This document shows positions 1 to 8,689 of a stretch of DNA of 64,000 nucleotides, piece by piece. The position numbers and the translations under genes were made by a program. Numbering within the stretch: position 1 is the first letter of the stretch; each line of letters begins with the position of its first letter. Below the pieces are notes generated by a model that saw nothing but the letters and a program-made list of their open reading frames with translations, did no database searches and was not told the origin of the DNA. The DNA is from Bradyrhizobium murdochi (GTDB lineage Bacteria > Pseudomonadota > Alphaproteobacteria > Rhizobiales > Xanthobacteraceae), in NCBI RefSeq assembly GCF_000472965.1, contig NZ_KI421483.1, positions 272,702 to 336,701 of the forward strand. The letters are read 5' to 3'.

Positions 1-10
1 GCGTGATCAT
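1..10 (-). CDS. Start of a gene running off the left edge
   Basis: An ATG on the minus strand at 8-10 is preceded by GAGGAA about six bases upstream (minus-strand reading), and it lies 36 bp after the stop of the acyl-CoA dehydrogenase at 47. Only three codons (M-I-T) are inside the window, so no product can be named. The spacing suggests it would be the next gene of the same transcription unit. Confidence 0.35.
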
Positions 11-46
11 CAGACGTTCCTCATCATTACTTTTTCCGACTTGTTC

Positions 47-1213
47 CTATTGGTTTTTCGGCAGCGTGCCCATCATCTTGCACAACACCGTCAGCATCAC
101 CTCGTCGGCGCCGCCGCCGATCGAGGTCAGGCGGCTGTCGCGGTAGGCCCGGCTGACGGGCGTCTCGTTCATAAAGCCCATGCCGCCCCAGAATTGCAGG
201 CAGGCATCGGTGAGTTCGCGCCCCAGGCGCCCGGCCTTCAGCTTGGCCATGGTGGCAAGCCGTGTCACGTCCTCGCCCGCGATCAACGCCTCGGCGGCGC
301 GGTAGACCAGCGCGCGCAACAGCTCGACCTCGGTCTGCATCTCCGCCAGCTTGAAATGGACGATCTGGTTATCGAGGATCGACTTTCCGAACGCCTTGCG
401 GTTGCGCGTATATTCGATGGTCTCGGCGATGATGAATTCATGCGCCTTGAGGCAGGCCGCCGCGCCCCATAGCCGCTCCTCCTGGAACTGAATCATCTGA
501 TAGGTAAAACCTTTGCCTTCCTCGCCAATCCGGTTGCGCTTGGGCACCCGGACGTTGTCGAAAAAGATCTGCGCGGTGTCGGACGAGCGCATGCCCATCT
601 TGTCGAGCTTGCGCGCGACCTGCACGCCCTTGGTCTTCATGGGCACGCAGATCAGCGACTTGTTGCGATGGACCTGGCCATCGCTGGTGTTGGCGAGCAG
701 GCAGATCCAGTCCGCCTGCACGCCGTTGGTGATCCACATCTTGCCGCCGTTGATGACGTAATCGTCGCTGTCGGACCGCGCACTCGTCTTGATCGAGGCG
801 ACGTCGGAACCGGCGCCCGGCTCCGAGACGCCGACGCAGGCCACCGCATCGCCGGCAATGGCGGGGGCCAAAAACTCGCGGCGCACTTCGTCGGAGCCGA
901 ACCGCGCCAGCGCGGGCGTGGCCATATCGGTCTGCACTCCGATCGCCATCGGCACGCCGCCGCATTTGATGGCACCGAGCTCTTCCGCCATCATCAAGGC
1001 ATAGGAATAATCGAGCCCTTGACCACCGAACTCGACTGGTTTGTTGAGGCCAAGAAAGCCGAGGTCGCCGAGCTTCTTGAACAATTCATGCGCCGGGAAG
1101 ATGTCGTTCTTCTCCCATTCGTCGACGTGAGGGTTGATTTCGGCGGCGATGAATTTTTGCAGGATACGACGGGGTTCGTCGTGGTCGGCGGTGAAGAGCA
1201 TCGTTTCATTCAT
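47..1213 (-). CDS. Acyl-CoA dehydrogenase
   Basis: FAD-dependent acyl-CoA dehydrogenase, 388 aa, the usual length for the family; it would introduce the alpha-beta double bond of an acyl-CoA and pass electrons to ETF. The N-terminal helical domain is followed by the substrate/FAD signature VGVSEPGAGSD and a C-terminal domain with RNRKAFGK and QFWGGMGFMNE. The C-terminal loop reads IGGGADEVM rather than the EGT of medium-chain enzymes. A Glu in FQEERLW could serve as base, as in the isovaleryl/long-chain branch (family knowledge). The substrate cannot be told. ATG 1213 is adjacent to GAAGG; ATG 1201 has better spacing and may be the true start. The gene lies downstream of a second dehydrogenase, with a palindromic repeat between them. 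Confidence 0.9.
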   Translation of the reverse strand: MNETMLFTADHDEPRRILQKFIAAEINPHVDEWEKNDIFPAHELFKKLGDLGFLGLNKPVEFGGQGLDYSYALMMAEELGAIKCGGVPMAIGVQTDMATPALARFGSDEVRREFLAPAIAGDAVACVGVSEPGAGSDVASIKTSARSDSDDYVINGGKMWITNGVQADWICLLANTSDGQVHRNKSLICVPMKTKGVQVARKLDKMGMRSSDTAQIFFDNVRVPKRNRIGEEGKGFTYQMIQFQEERLWGAAACLKAHEFIIAETIEYTRNRKAFGKSILDNQIVHFKLAEMQTEVELLRALVYRAAEALIAGEDVTRLATMAKLKAGRLGRELTDACLQFWGGMGFMNETPVSRAYRDSRLTSIGGGADEVMLTVLCKMMGTLPKNQ

Positions 1214-1217
1214 CCTT

Positions 1218-1319
1218 CGTCATTCCGGGGCAGCCCAAAGAGCTGAACCCGGAATCTCGACATTATTTGACTCAACTCGAGATTCCGGGTTCGACGCTTC
1301 GCGTCGCCCCGGAATGACG
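1218..1319. repeat. Palindromic intergenic repeat, family A
   Basis: The element begins CGTCATTCCGGGG and ends CCCCGGAATGACG, with an inner inverted pair around CCCGGAATCTCGA / TCGAGATTCCGGG. A second copy with the same termini lies at 61607-61709. It fills the gap between the two dehydrogenase genes. Confidence 0.85.
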
Positions 1320-1324
1320 GCGTA

Positions 1325-2479
1325 TCACAACCCCATCTGCCGCGAGGCGAGATCCTTCATGATCTCCTCGGTGCCGCCGCCGATGGCGTTGACCTTGACC
1401 TCGCGATAGATGCGCTCGACCTTGACGCCGCGCATGAAGCCGGCGCCGCCGAAAATCTGGACAGCCTCGGAGGCGCAGAACGCCATGGTTTGGGTCGCCT
1501 GGTTCTTCATCATGCAGATTTCGGCGACCGGGCTCTCGCCCTGCCCGAGCCGCCACGCCAACATTTCCAGCATCGCCTGCGAGGCCACGACCTTCTGCGC
1601 CATGTCGACGATCTTGTGACGGATCACCTGGTGCTGCGCGATCGGCTTGCCGAAGGTCTTGCGCTCCTTGGCATACGCGATCGCCTCCTCGACGCAGACA
1701 CGGGCATAGGCCGTGCAGCTCGCCGCCATGCCCATGCGCTCGCTGTTGAAATTGTGCATGATGAGCTTGAAGCCCTGCCCCTCCTCGCCGATCAGATTTT
1801 CGGCAGGCACTCGGCATTCATCGAAATGCAGCGTGGCCGTATCCGACGCCCACCAGCCCATCTTCTTCAGTTTCGTCCGCGACAGGCCGGGCGTATCACC
1901 TTCGATCAACAGCAGGCTGACGCCGCCCGGTCCCTCGCCGCCGGTGCGCACCGCCACCGTCAGATAGTCGGCCCGCATGCCCGATGTGATAAAGGTCTTC
2001 TCCCCGCTGACGACATAATGGTCGCCGTCGCGCCGCGCCTTGGTGCGCAGATTGGCGACGTCGGAGCCGCCGCTCGGCTCGGTGATCGCGAGCGCCGAAA
2101 TCTTCTCGCCCGACAGTACCTGCGGCAACACCCTCGCCTTGACCTCGGGCCGCCCGGCGCGCGCAATCGGCGGCGAACCGATGGTGTGGCTCATCAGGCT
2201 GGAGCTGACCCCGCCCGCACCGGCGCGCGCCAGTTCCTGCGACGCCACGATCTTCATGAACTGGTCTGCGGCCACACCGCCGTATTCTTCCGGAAAGCCG
2301 AGCCCAAGCAGCCCGATTTCGGACGCCTTGCGATAGAGCTGGCGCGGAAATTCGCCGGCTTCGTCCCATTCATGGGCATAGGGCTCGATCTCTCGCGCCA
2401 CGAAGCGGCGCATCACGTCGCGGAACGCTTCGTGATCCGCCGTGTAGAACGGGCTTTGCACCCTTGTGCGCTCCAGCAT
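1325..2479 (-). CDS. Acyl-CoA dehydrogenase (second copy)
   Basis: FAD-dependent acyl-CoA dehydrogenase of 384 aa. It shows LAITEPSGGSDVANL (FAD/substrate loop), the helix NSERMGMAASC with a Glu in the place used as base by isovaleryl/long-chain enzymes, KERKTFGKPIAQHQ, and the C-terminal IYREVKVNAIGGGTEEIM. It is clearly related to the neighbouring dehydrogenase but diverged, so the two probably handle different acyl-CoAs. ATG 2479 is chosen because GGAGGAAAGCC precedes it; a longer reading would begin inside that ribosome binding site. It is divergent from the acyl-CoA ligase at 2672, which could supply its substrate. The specific substrate is not inferable. Confidence 0.9.
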   Translation of the reverse strand: MLERTRVQSPFYTADHEAFRDVMRRFVAREIEPYAHEWDEAGEFPRQLYRKASEIGLLGLGFPEEYGGVAADQFMKIVASQELARAGAGGVSSSLMSHTIGSPPIARAGRPEVKARVLPQVLSGEKISALAITEPSGGSDVANLRTKARRDGDHYVVSGEKTFITSGMRADYLTVAVRTGGEGPGGVSLLLIEGDTPGLSRTKLKKMGWWASDTATLHFDECRVPAENLIGEEGQGFKLIMHNFNSERMGMAASCTAYARVCVEEAIAYAKERKTFGKPIAQHQVIRHKIVDMAQKVVASQAMLEMLAWRLGQGESPVAEICMMKNQATQTMAFCASEAVQIFGGAGFMRGVKVERIYREVKVNAIGGGTEEIMKDLASRQMGL

Positions 2480-2671
2480 GGCTTTCCTCCGCAAGGATTA
2501 CGATGCCCCGATTTGGCCTGCGCAAACTTGCGTTGAGCGGCTGCGGCCTACCTGGCGATGCGGCCAGCCACACAACGCAAGACATTACACCGATATGCCG
2601 GCTTCCTCAGATAAAACGAGATAAGATCGCCGGTATCGAGCTGCGCAAGACCGCTCTGCCCTGGAGGAAGC

Positions 2672-4219
2672 ATGCCCTCGGTTCGCTATTACGACTGGAT
2701 CGCCCATTTCGGCCGCCGCACGCCGGACAAGATCGCGGCCATCGACCTCGCGAGTGACCGCCGCCTCTCCTACGCAGAGTTCGACGGCCGCATTTCGCGT
2801 CTTGCCACGCATCTGCGCGATGCGCTCGGCGTCAAGCGCGGCGATCGCGTGGCCGTGCTGGCACTGAACACCACCGATACGCTCGAAGTGCAGTTCGCCT
2901 GCGGCCGGTTAGGGGCGGTCTTCCTGCCGTTGAATACGCGGCTTACAGTTCCCGAATTGCAGTTCATCGTCGGTGATTCTTCACCGAAGGTGATGATCCA
3001 CGACACCGACCTCGCGGAAGTCGCGCTGACGGTCGCCAAACTCTGCAACGTTTCATCGGCGCTGCTGCTTGGCCCCAGCGGCTCCTATGAAGCGGCGATC
3101 GCGGCATCCACGCCGCTCGACCGGTTCGAAAGCGTCACCCATGACGACATCTCGACCATCATGTACACCTCGGGCACAACAGGCCTGCCCAAGGGCGCGA
3201 TCATCACCTATGGCATGACGTTTTGGAATTGCGTCAATCTCGGCGGCCCTGCCTATGTCTCGCCTTCGACGGTTCTGCTCACGGTGCTGCCGCTATTCCA
3301 TACCGGCGGGCTCAATTGCTACACCAATCCGGTGTTGCATGCCGGCGGCACGGTGCTGATCATGCGCGCATTCGATCCCGGCCAGGCGCTGCAACTGATC
3401 AGCGACCCATCCTACGGCATTACGCAATTCTTCGGCGTACCGTCGATCTACCAGTTCATGGCGCAGCATCCTTCGTTCGCGACCGCCGATTTCAGCCGTC
3501 TCGTGATCGGCGGCGTCGGTGGCGCGCCGATGCCGGTTCCGCTCCTGAAAGTATGGGAAGAGCGCGGCGTCGCCCTTCAGCAGGGCTATGGCATGACCGA
3601 GACGTCGCCGGCCGTGCTGGCACTCGACCGCGAGGACGCCGCGCGCAAGGCAGGCTCGTCCGGCAAGCCGGTGCTGCATACGGAAGTGCGGATCGTCCGT
3701 CCCGACGGGACGGATGCGGATGTCGGCGAGCTTGGCGAGCTCTGGGTCAAGGGGCCGAACGTCACGCCCGGCTACTGGAACAGGCCGGACGCCAATCAAT
3801 CATCCTTCACCGACGGCTGGCTGCACACCGGTGACGCCACACGCGTCGACGAGGAAGGTTTTTACTACATCGTCGACCGCTGGAAGGACATGTACATCTC
3901 CGGCGGCGAAAACGTCTATCCGGCCGAGGTCGAGAGCGTGCTGCATCAGCTCACCGCCATCGCGGAGGCTGCCGTCATCGGCATTCCGAACGAGCAGTGG
4001 GGCGAGGTCGGCATGGCGATCGTGGCCGTGAAGCCCGGCCATACGCTGACGCCTGCCGAAATTCACGCCCATTGCGCGGCCAATCTGGCGCGGTTCAAAT
4101 GTCCCAGGTTGATCGAGTTCGTCGATGCGCTGCCACGCAACGCGACGGGGAAAATTCACAAGCCGACGCTGCGACAGCAGTTCAACGCGCCGAAAGCGAC
4201 CGACAAGCTGGCTTCGTGA
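2672..4219 (+). CDS. Acyl-CoA synthetase (AMP-forming ligase)
   Basis: ANL-superfamily ligase, 515 aa, which would activate a carboxylic acid to its CoA thioester through an acyl-AMP. All core motifs are present in order: the P-loop YTSGTTGLPKGA, GYGMTETSP, GELWVKGPNVTPGYW, DGWLHTGD, DRWKDMYISGGENVYP and the C-terminal PRNATGKIHK with the catalytic Lys. TGGAGGAAGC before ATG 2672 is a good ribosome binding site. It is divergent from two acyl-CoA dehydrogenases, so a small fatty- or branched-acid degradation unit is likely. The length and motifs fit a medium/long-chain or aryl acid enzyme, but the substrate is unknown. No membrane segment is seen. Confidence 0.92.
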   Translation: MPSVRYYDWIAHFGRRTPDKIAAIDLASDRRLSYAEFDGRISRLATHLRDALGVKRGDRVAVLALNTTDTLEVQFACGRLGAVFLPLNTRLTVPELQFIVGDSSPKVMIHDTDLAEVALTVAKLCNVSSALLLGPSGSYEAAIAASTPLDRFESVTHDDISTIMYTSGTTGLPKGAIITYGMTFWNCVNLGGPAYVSPSTVLLTVLPLFHTGGLNCYTNPVLHAGGTVLIMRAFDPGQALQLISDPSYGITQFFGVPSIYQFMAQHPSFATADFSRLVIGGVGGAPMPVPLLKVWEERGVALQQGYGMTETSPAVLALDREDAARKAGSSGKPVLHTEVRIVRPDGTDADVGELGELWVKGPNVTPGYWNRPDANQSSFTDGWLHTGDATRVDEEGFYYIVDRWKDMYISGGENVYPAEVESVLHQLTAIAEAAVIGIPNEQWGEVGMAIVAVKPGHTLTPAEIHAHCAANLARFKCPRLIEFVDALPRNATGKIHKPTLRQQFNAPKATDKLAS

Positions 4220-4236
4220 CTTTGCCGCGCCCACAT

Positions 4237-4413
4237 CGTCATGCCCCGCGAAATATGGAAAACAACCCCATGCAAAGTAGCAAGTCGCACCCGGTCCGGC
4301 CTTCGGCCGGCCGGATGACGGGCTCCGGCGGGGCATCCAGTAAACACTGGCAGCAGTGATTGAGCCGTGAAGCCGCGGCGTACTGGATCGTCCGCATTCG
4401 CGGACGATGACAG
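4237..4413. repeat. Composite palindromic repeat region
   Basis: The 208-bp gap between the ligase and the XRE regulator is mostly repeat. It opens with CGTCATGCCCCGCG and closes with CGCGGACGATGACAG. Positions 4258-4281 hold a 24-nt stretch that recurs exactly at 39173-39196. No gene is seen here. Confidence 0.65.
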
Positions 4414-4427
4414 CGGAGCGCGGAGCG

Positions 4428-5192
4428 CTACCCCGGCAGGAACAGCGCGAAGGGTTCTTCCGTCGTTCGCCGCAAATGCTGGCGGTATTGCGCGTAATTG
4501 GGGTCGTCGGCAGACACGCGGCCAAAGGTCGGGTTCGCGACCATCTTGATCGGCAGATAGGCGATCGGGGCCGCGATCGGCGTCAACAATGAGCCGCGGC
4601 CGGCCAGCAGCGTCGTGATGATGCCGTACATCTCGCCCGAAATCGCCAACCGCGCCACCGTGATCAGGCGGTGCTGGCCGTGCCGGTTGGTGACGAGATA
4701 GATGTGGCCGGATTGATTCGGCACCGCCACTTCGCCGAACTGGGTGAACGCAGCGTCCTGCCGTTCGCTCTCGTGAAACACCAGGGAAGACGCCGCATCG
4801 TCCCAGGTGATCTCGGTGCGGTAGGCGAAGATCGCGTCCTTGTCGCCGAACGAGGGACGCACCGTGACATAGGTTCCCTCGATCCAGGCGACCGCACGGC
4901 GCGAATAGGCACCCAAGCCATCGGGCGCCACCTCGCCGTTGATGGCGGCCACAGGCGCTGGCGCCTCCGGCATCTTGCGCAGGGAAACGCCGAGCGCCTG
5001 CTCGAGCCGGACGGTGGTGGCAAGCGTAAATGGGCGGCGGCCGCCCAGCACCTTCTCGAGCGTCGAAAGGCTGAGTTTTGCAAGCTCGGCCAGCGATTGC
5101 CGGGACATGCGGCGGCGGGCGATCTCCTCGCGAATCGTGTCGGCAATCTGCCGGCTTTGTTCGGCGGAAAGCTGCTTGTCCGGCGCTGGCAT
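4428..5192 (-). CDS. XRE-family HTH regulator with C-terminal sensor-like domain
   Basis: Probable DNA-binding regulator, 254 aa. Residues about 12-70 form a lambda-repressor-type helix-turn-helix (IADTIREEIARRRMSRQS ... LSLSTLEKVLGGRRPF). The remaining ~170 residues are a compact domain of unknown function with no membrane segment. ATG 5192 and an in-frame GTG at 5198 are both possible; AAAGGAGG lies 9 nt before the GTG and 15 nt before the ATG, so the GTG may be used. The palindrome at 5218-5263 sits just upstream and sets the limit of the coding region. It is divergent from the sortase-target gene at 5429, an arrangement in which it could regulate that gene; this is only an inference. Confidence 0.75.
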   Translation of the reverse strand: MPAPDKQLSAEQSRQIADTIREEIARRRMSRQSLAELAKLSLSTLEKVLGGRRPFTLATTVRLEQALGVSLRKMPEAPAPVAAINGEVAPDGLGAYSRRAVAWIEGTYVTVRPSFGDKDAIFAYRTEITWDDAASSLVFHESERQDAAFTQFGEVAVPNQSGHIYLVTNRHGQHRLITVARLAISGEMYGIITTLLAGRGSLLTPIAAPIAYLPIKMVANPTFGRVSADDPNYAQYRQHLRRTTEEPFALFLPG

Positions 5193-5217
5193 CGTCACCC
5201 CTGCTTGCCTCCTTTGG

Positions 5218-5263
5218 GCATGATCTTTTTCCGAAAACCGGTGCCCACCTTTCGAGATCATGC
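5218..5263. repeat. Short palindromic repeat, GCATGATC ends
   Basis: GCATGATC at 5218 and GATCATGC ending at 5263 form the outer arms, with CCGAAAACCGGTGCCCACC-like sequence inside. A degenerate relative lies at 37501-37571. It is located between the XRE regulator and the divergent VIT/VWA gene. Confidence 0.7.
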
Positions 5264-5428
5264 TCAGTGTACCAGACGCACAATCCATCACAAACCCGCA
5301 CAAAGCCGCCTCGATCGCGGCGGGCCGCGCTGGCCGGCGGCCGAACAAGGCCGATCATTCCGCTCGCGCCAAATCGCTGAATTCCGCACCCTCTCACGCG
5401 GCAAAATCGCCGTTCGGGAGAGAGCGAC

Positions 5429-7699
5429 ATGACGACATGCGATGACATCGAGGCCGACAAACGCAACGAACAGCCCAGCCTGGTCAGGCTGGTGCTGTTC
5501 TTTGTGATGCAAGGCGTTGCCGTAATCCTGGTCGGGTTTGCGGCATTATTTTTGAGTTTCGAGCCGGTGTGGTCGGCGGAGAGCCTGCAATCCAATTTCC
5601 TCAAGCCCGGTGATGCACGCGCTGGCTCGCTGCTCCTCAAGATCGACGAGGGATATGCCGATGCATCACGGCTCGGCATCGACGTCGATCTCACCGTATC
5701 CGGCCCCACCGTTCGGGCTCGCATCACCCAGATTTTCCGCAACCCTTCGAAAGACTGGGTCGAGGCTGTTTATGTCTACCCGCTGCCGGCCGGCGGCGCG
5801 GTCGATACGCTGAAGGTGGTGATCGGCGATCGCGTCGTGATCGGCGACATCAAGGAGCGGCAGCAGGCGAAGACCATCTACGAACAGGCGAAGCAGAACG
5901 GGCAGAAGGCGGCGCTGACCGAACAGGAGCGTCCGAACATCTTCACCAACTCGGTCGCAAATATCGGTCCCGGCGAAACCGTGCTGGTGCAGATCGAGTA
6001 TCAGGAGCCGGTCCAACAATCCGGCGACACGTTCTCGCTGCGGGTGCCGATGGTGGTGGCCCCGCGCTACAATCCCGCGCCCGTCGTGCAAAGCGTCGAC
6101 TTCAAGCCGGGTGGCGGCTGGGGAGCGATCAAATCCGATCCCGTTCCGGATCGCGACCGCATCTCGCCCGAAGTGCTCGACCCCGCGACCAACGCACCGG
6201 TCAACCCGACCCGTATCACCGTGCGGCTGCAGGCCGGCTTCCCGCTCGGCGAAATCAAGAGCCCCCATCACGCGATCAAGACCGAGAAGCCGGACGCGAA
6301 TACGAGCATTGTTCGATTGGCCGAAGGCCCGGTGCCGGCGGATCGCGATTTCGAACTGACCTGGAAGCCCGTGGCCGAGACGGCGCCCTCGGTCGGATTG
6401 TTCCGCGAGCGCGTCGGCGACAGCGATTACCTGCTCGCCTTCGTCACGCCGCCGTCGGTCGAGCAGGCGCAGCAGAATCCGCTGCCGCGCGAGGTGATTT
6501 TCGTGATCGACAATTCCGGTTCGATGGGCGGCGTCTCGATCGTCCAGGCCAAGGCGAGCCTCATCTATGCGCTCGGCCGCCTGCAGCCGAACGATCGCTT
6601 CAACGTGATCCGCTTCGACCACACCATGGATCTGTTGTTTCCGTCAGCCGTGCCGGCCGACAGCGAGCATATCGGCCGGGCCACCGCTTTCGTCGGCGCA
6701 CTGCAAGCCAATGGCGGCACCGAAATGGTGCCCGCGATGCGCGCGGCGTTGTCCGACAAGGCCGGCGATACCAACTACGTCCGGCAGGTCGTGTTCCTCA
6801 CCGACGGCGCCATCGGCAACGAGCAGCAATTGTTCGAAACCATCAGCGCGCTGCGCGGCCGCTCGCGCATCTTCATGGTCGGCATCGGCTCGGCGCCGAA
6901 CACCTATCTGATGACGCGCGCCGCCGAACTCGGCCGTGGCACCTTCACCCATATCGGCTCGGTCGAGCAGGTCGAAGAGCGCATGCGCGGGCTGTTCGCC
7001 AAGCTGGAGAATCCCGCGGTGACCAATCTGGTCGCGAAATTCTCCGACGCCAGCGCCGACATGACGCCGGCCGCGATTCCCGACGTCTACCGCGACGAGC
7101 CGCTGGTGCTCGCGGCAAAACTCGACAAGCTCGCCGGCTCCATCGAGATCAAGGGGCGTATCGGCGACCGCCCCTGGATCATCACCCTCCCGCTGGCAGA
7201 TGCGGCTGAAGGCAAGGGACTCTCGAAACTCTGGGCACGCTGCAAGATCGCGGACGCCGAAGTCGCGCGCACCACGCGTCAGGCGACCCCGGAAGATGCG
7301 GATAAGGCGATTCTGGCGCTGGCGCTCGAGCATCAACTCGTCACGCGGCTGACCAGCCTGGTCGCAGTCGACAAGACGCCGAGCCGTCCGCAAGGGGAGC
7401 CGCTCAAGGTCTCGGAACTGCCGATCAACCTGCCGGCGGGTTGGGATTTTGAAAAAGTGTTCGGCGAGCGCCCACGCACCCCCGCAATGCCGATGGAACG
7501 GCGCGCGGATACGGAGGAGGCGCGGGTCCAGATCGCGGCGCTGAAGCGGGCCCAGCCTGTCGCCACCACAGCGCCCAGCACGGTCACGCTGCCGAGGACG
7601 GCGACCGATGCCGAACTGAAGATGATTGCAGGCGTGATCCTGATCACGTTCAGCCTGATCGTCTTGGTGTTCAATCGACGTCAGATGTCACTGCGTTGA
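5429..7699 (+). CDS. VIT/VWA-domain surface protein with LPRTA sorting signal (proteobacterial sortase target)
   Basis: Large exported protein, 756 aa, of the type called marine proteobacterial sortase target protein. Residues about 18-43 are a signal/membrane segment. A VIT (inter-alpha-trypsin inhibitor) domain covers about 60-190, followed by a VWA domain whose MIDAS motif DNSGS is at 361-365. The tail is a textbook sorting signal: LPRTA at 721-725, a hydrophobic stretch (MIAGVILITFSLIVLVF) and a basic end (NRRQMSLR). The sortase gene follows at 7946. The protein is expected to be anchored at the envelope, with the VWA domain binding ligands or metal. A strong terminator follows at 7744, so it appears to be transcribed separately from the sortase. 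Ligand and role are unknown. Confidence 0.9.
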   Translation: MTTCDDIEADKRNEQPSLVRLVLFFVMQGVAVILVGFAALFLSFEPVWSAESLQSNFLKPGDARAGSLLLKIDEGYADASRLGIDVDLTVSGPTVRARITQIFRNPSKDWVEAVYVYPLPAGGAVDTLKVVIGDRVVIGDIKERQQAKTIYEQAKQNGQKAALTEQERPNIFTNSVANIGPGETVLVQIEYQEPVQQSGDTFSLRVPMVVAPRYNPAPVVQSVDFKPGGGWGAIKSDPVPDRDRISPEVLDPATNAPVNPTRITVRLQAGFPLGEIKSPHHAIKTEKPDANTSIVRLAEGPVPADRDFELTWKPVAETAPSVGLFRERVGDSDYLLAFVTPPSVEQAQQNPLPREVIFVIDNSGSMGGVSIVQAKASLIYALGRLQPNDRFNVIRFDHTMDLLFPSAVPADSEHIGRATAFVGALQANGGTEMVPAMRAALSDKAGDTNYVRQVVFLTDGAIGNEQQLFETISALRGRSRIFMVGIGSAPNTYLMTRAAELGRGTFTHIGSVEQVEERMRGLFAKLENPAVTNLVAKFSDASADMTPAAIPDVYRDEPLVLAAKLDKLAGSIEIKGRIGDRPWIITLPLADAAEGKGLSKLWARCKIADAEVARTTRQATPEDADKAILALALEHQLVTRLTSLVAVDKTPSRPQGEPLKVSELPINLPAGWDFEKVFGERPRTPAMPMERRADTEEARVQIAALKRAQPVATTAPSTVTLPRTATDAELKMIAGVILITFSLIVLVFNRRQMSLR

Positions 7700-7743
7700 C
7701 GTCGGCTGAAAGGAGGAGGGACCCCCGACCTCCTCTTTCCAGA

Positions 7744-7794
7744 GCGCGCGCGGCTTCCACCCGTCCCCCCAGAGCCGCGCGCGCCGTTTTTTTT
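7744..7794 (+). terminator. Rho-independent terminator after the sortase target gene
   Basis: A 12-bp GC-rich stem (GCGCGCGCGGCT at 7744-7755 pairing with AGCCGCGCGCGC at 7773-7784) is followed by GCC/G and eight T residues at 7787-7794. It lies 45 bp after the stop of the VIT/VWA gene and before the sortase. Confidence 0.9.
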
Positions 7795-7812
7795 CTCAAC
7801 TATCACCACCAC

Positions 7813-7931
7813 CGTCATTGCGAGGAGCGAAGCGACGAAGCAATCCATCTATCCCCGCGTGGAGAGCTGGATTGCTTCGCGGAGCCTGTCATCGGGCGCG
7901 CATTCGCGCGACCTGTTGGCTCGCAATGACG
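7813..7931. repeat. Palindromic intergenic repeat, family B
   Basis: Begins CGTCATTGCGAGGAGCG, contains GAAGCAATCCA / TGGATTGCTTCG, and ends TCGCAATGACG. A shorter copy lies at 49767-49847. It sits immediately upstream of the sortase ribosome binding site, and a longer sortase reading would start inside it. Confidence 0.85.
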
Positions 7932-7945
7932 GGGAGAGTATCCCG

Positions 7946-8524
7946 GTGCCCCGCTTCATCCTCCCTCTCCTTCTCGCACTCATCGGCCTTATCCTGTTCG
8001 GCCAAGGGGCGTACATCCACGCCAAGGCGCTGATCGCACAGGTCCTGCTGGAGCGCGCCTTTGAGAAAACCATCGCAACCGGGCGCGAGACAAAGCCGTG
8101 GTCGTGGGCCGACACCTGGCCGGTTGCTCGTATCGAGGTGAAGCGGCTCGGTGCCCGTGCCATCGTGCTCGCAGGCAGCAGCGGTCAGGCGCTCGCCTTC
8201 GGCCCGGGTCACGTCGAACAGACACCCGACGCCGGCGAACGCGGCATCGCCGTCTATTCGGCGCATCGCGATACGCATTTCGCTTTCCTGAAGAACGTCA
8301 TTGTCGGTGACGAAATCGACGTCACCAGACGTGACGGCCGGACGTTCCGCTATCGGGTGGATACGACCTCGGTCGTGCGCTTCGATGCCTCCGGCATCGA
8401 TCCGCTCGCGGGCGGGCATGAGCTGGTGCTGTCGACCTGTTGGCCGTTCGACGCGCTGACGCAGGGGCCGGAGCGCTATCTTGTGCACGCCACGATGATC
8501 GGACCCGTATCAAATACGCACTGA
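7946..8524 (+). CDS. Class GN-type sortase
   Basis: Cysteine transpeptidase, 192 aa, that would cleave and anchor the LPRTA protein encoded just upstream. The N-terminal segment PRFILPLLLALIGLILFGQGAYI is a signal anchor. Catalytic residues are visible in order: His in YSAHRDTHF, Cys in LVLSTCWPF and Arg in GPERYLVHA. GTG 7946 is chosen because GGGGAGAG lies 8 nt upstream and because everything further upstream is palindromic repeat. Gram-negative sortases usually come paired with a single dedicated target, as here. A terminator and the repeat separate the two genes, so either a promoter lies in the repeat region or sortase expression depends on read-through. Confidence 0.9.
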   Translation: MPRFILPLLLALIGLILFGQGAYIHAKALIAQVLLERAFEKTIATGRETKPWSWADTWPVARIEVKRLGARAIVLAGSSGQALAFGPGHVEQTPDAGERGIAVYSAHRDTHFAFLKNVIVGDEIDVTRRDGRTFRYRVDTTSVVRFDASGIDPLAGGHELVLSTCWPFDALTQGPERYLVHATMIGPVSNTH

Positions 8525-8689
8525 ATTCTGTGAGCCGGGAAATCTTGCGCGGCGCGAATGGCGCTCATCGCGCAACGCGTGTTGCCACCCTCGCCAAGGC
8601 TCAATAAAAAGGTCCTAATCAAAAGAAAATCAGGGCGGGACGGTCATTCTCGATCGCCGCGGCCAAGAACAACAGAGTTAGGGATATCC

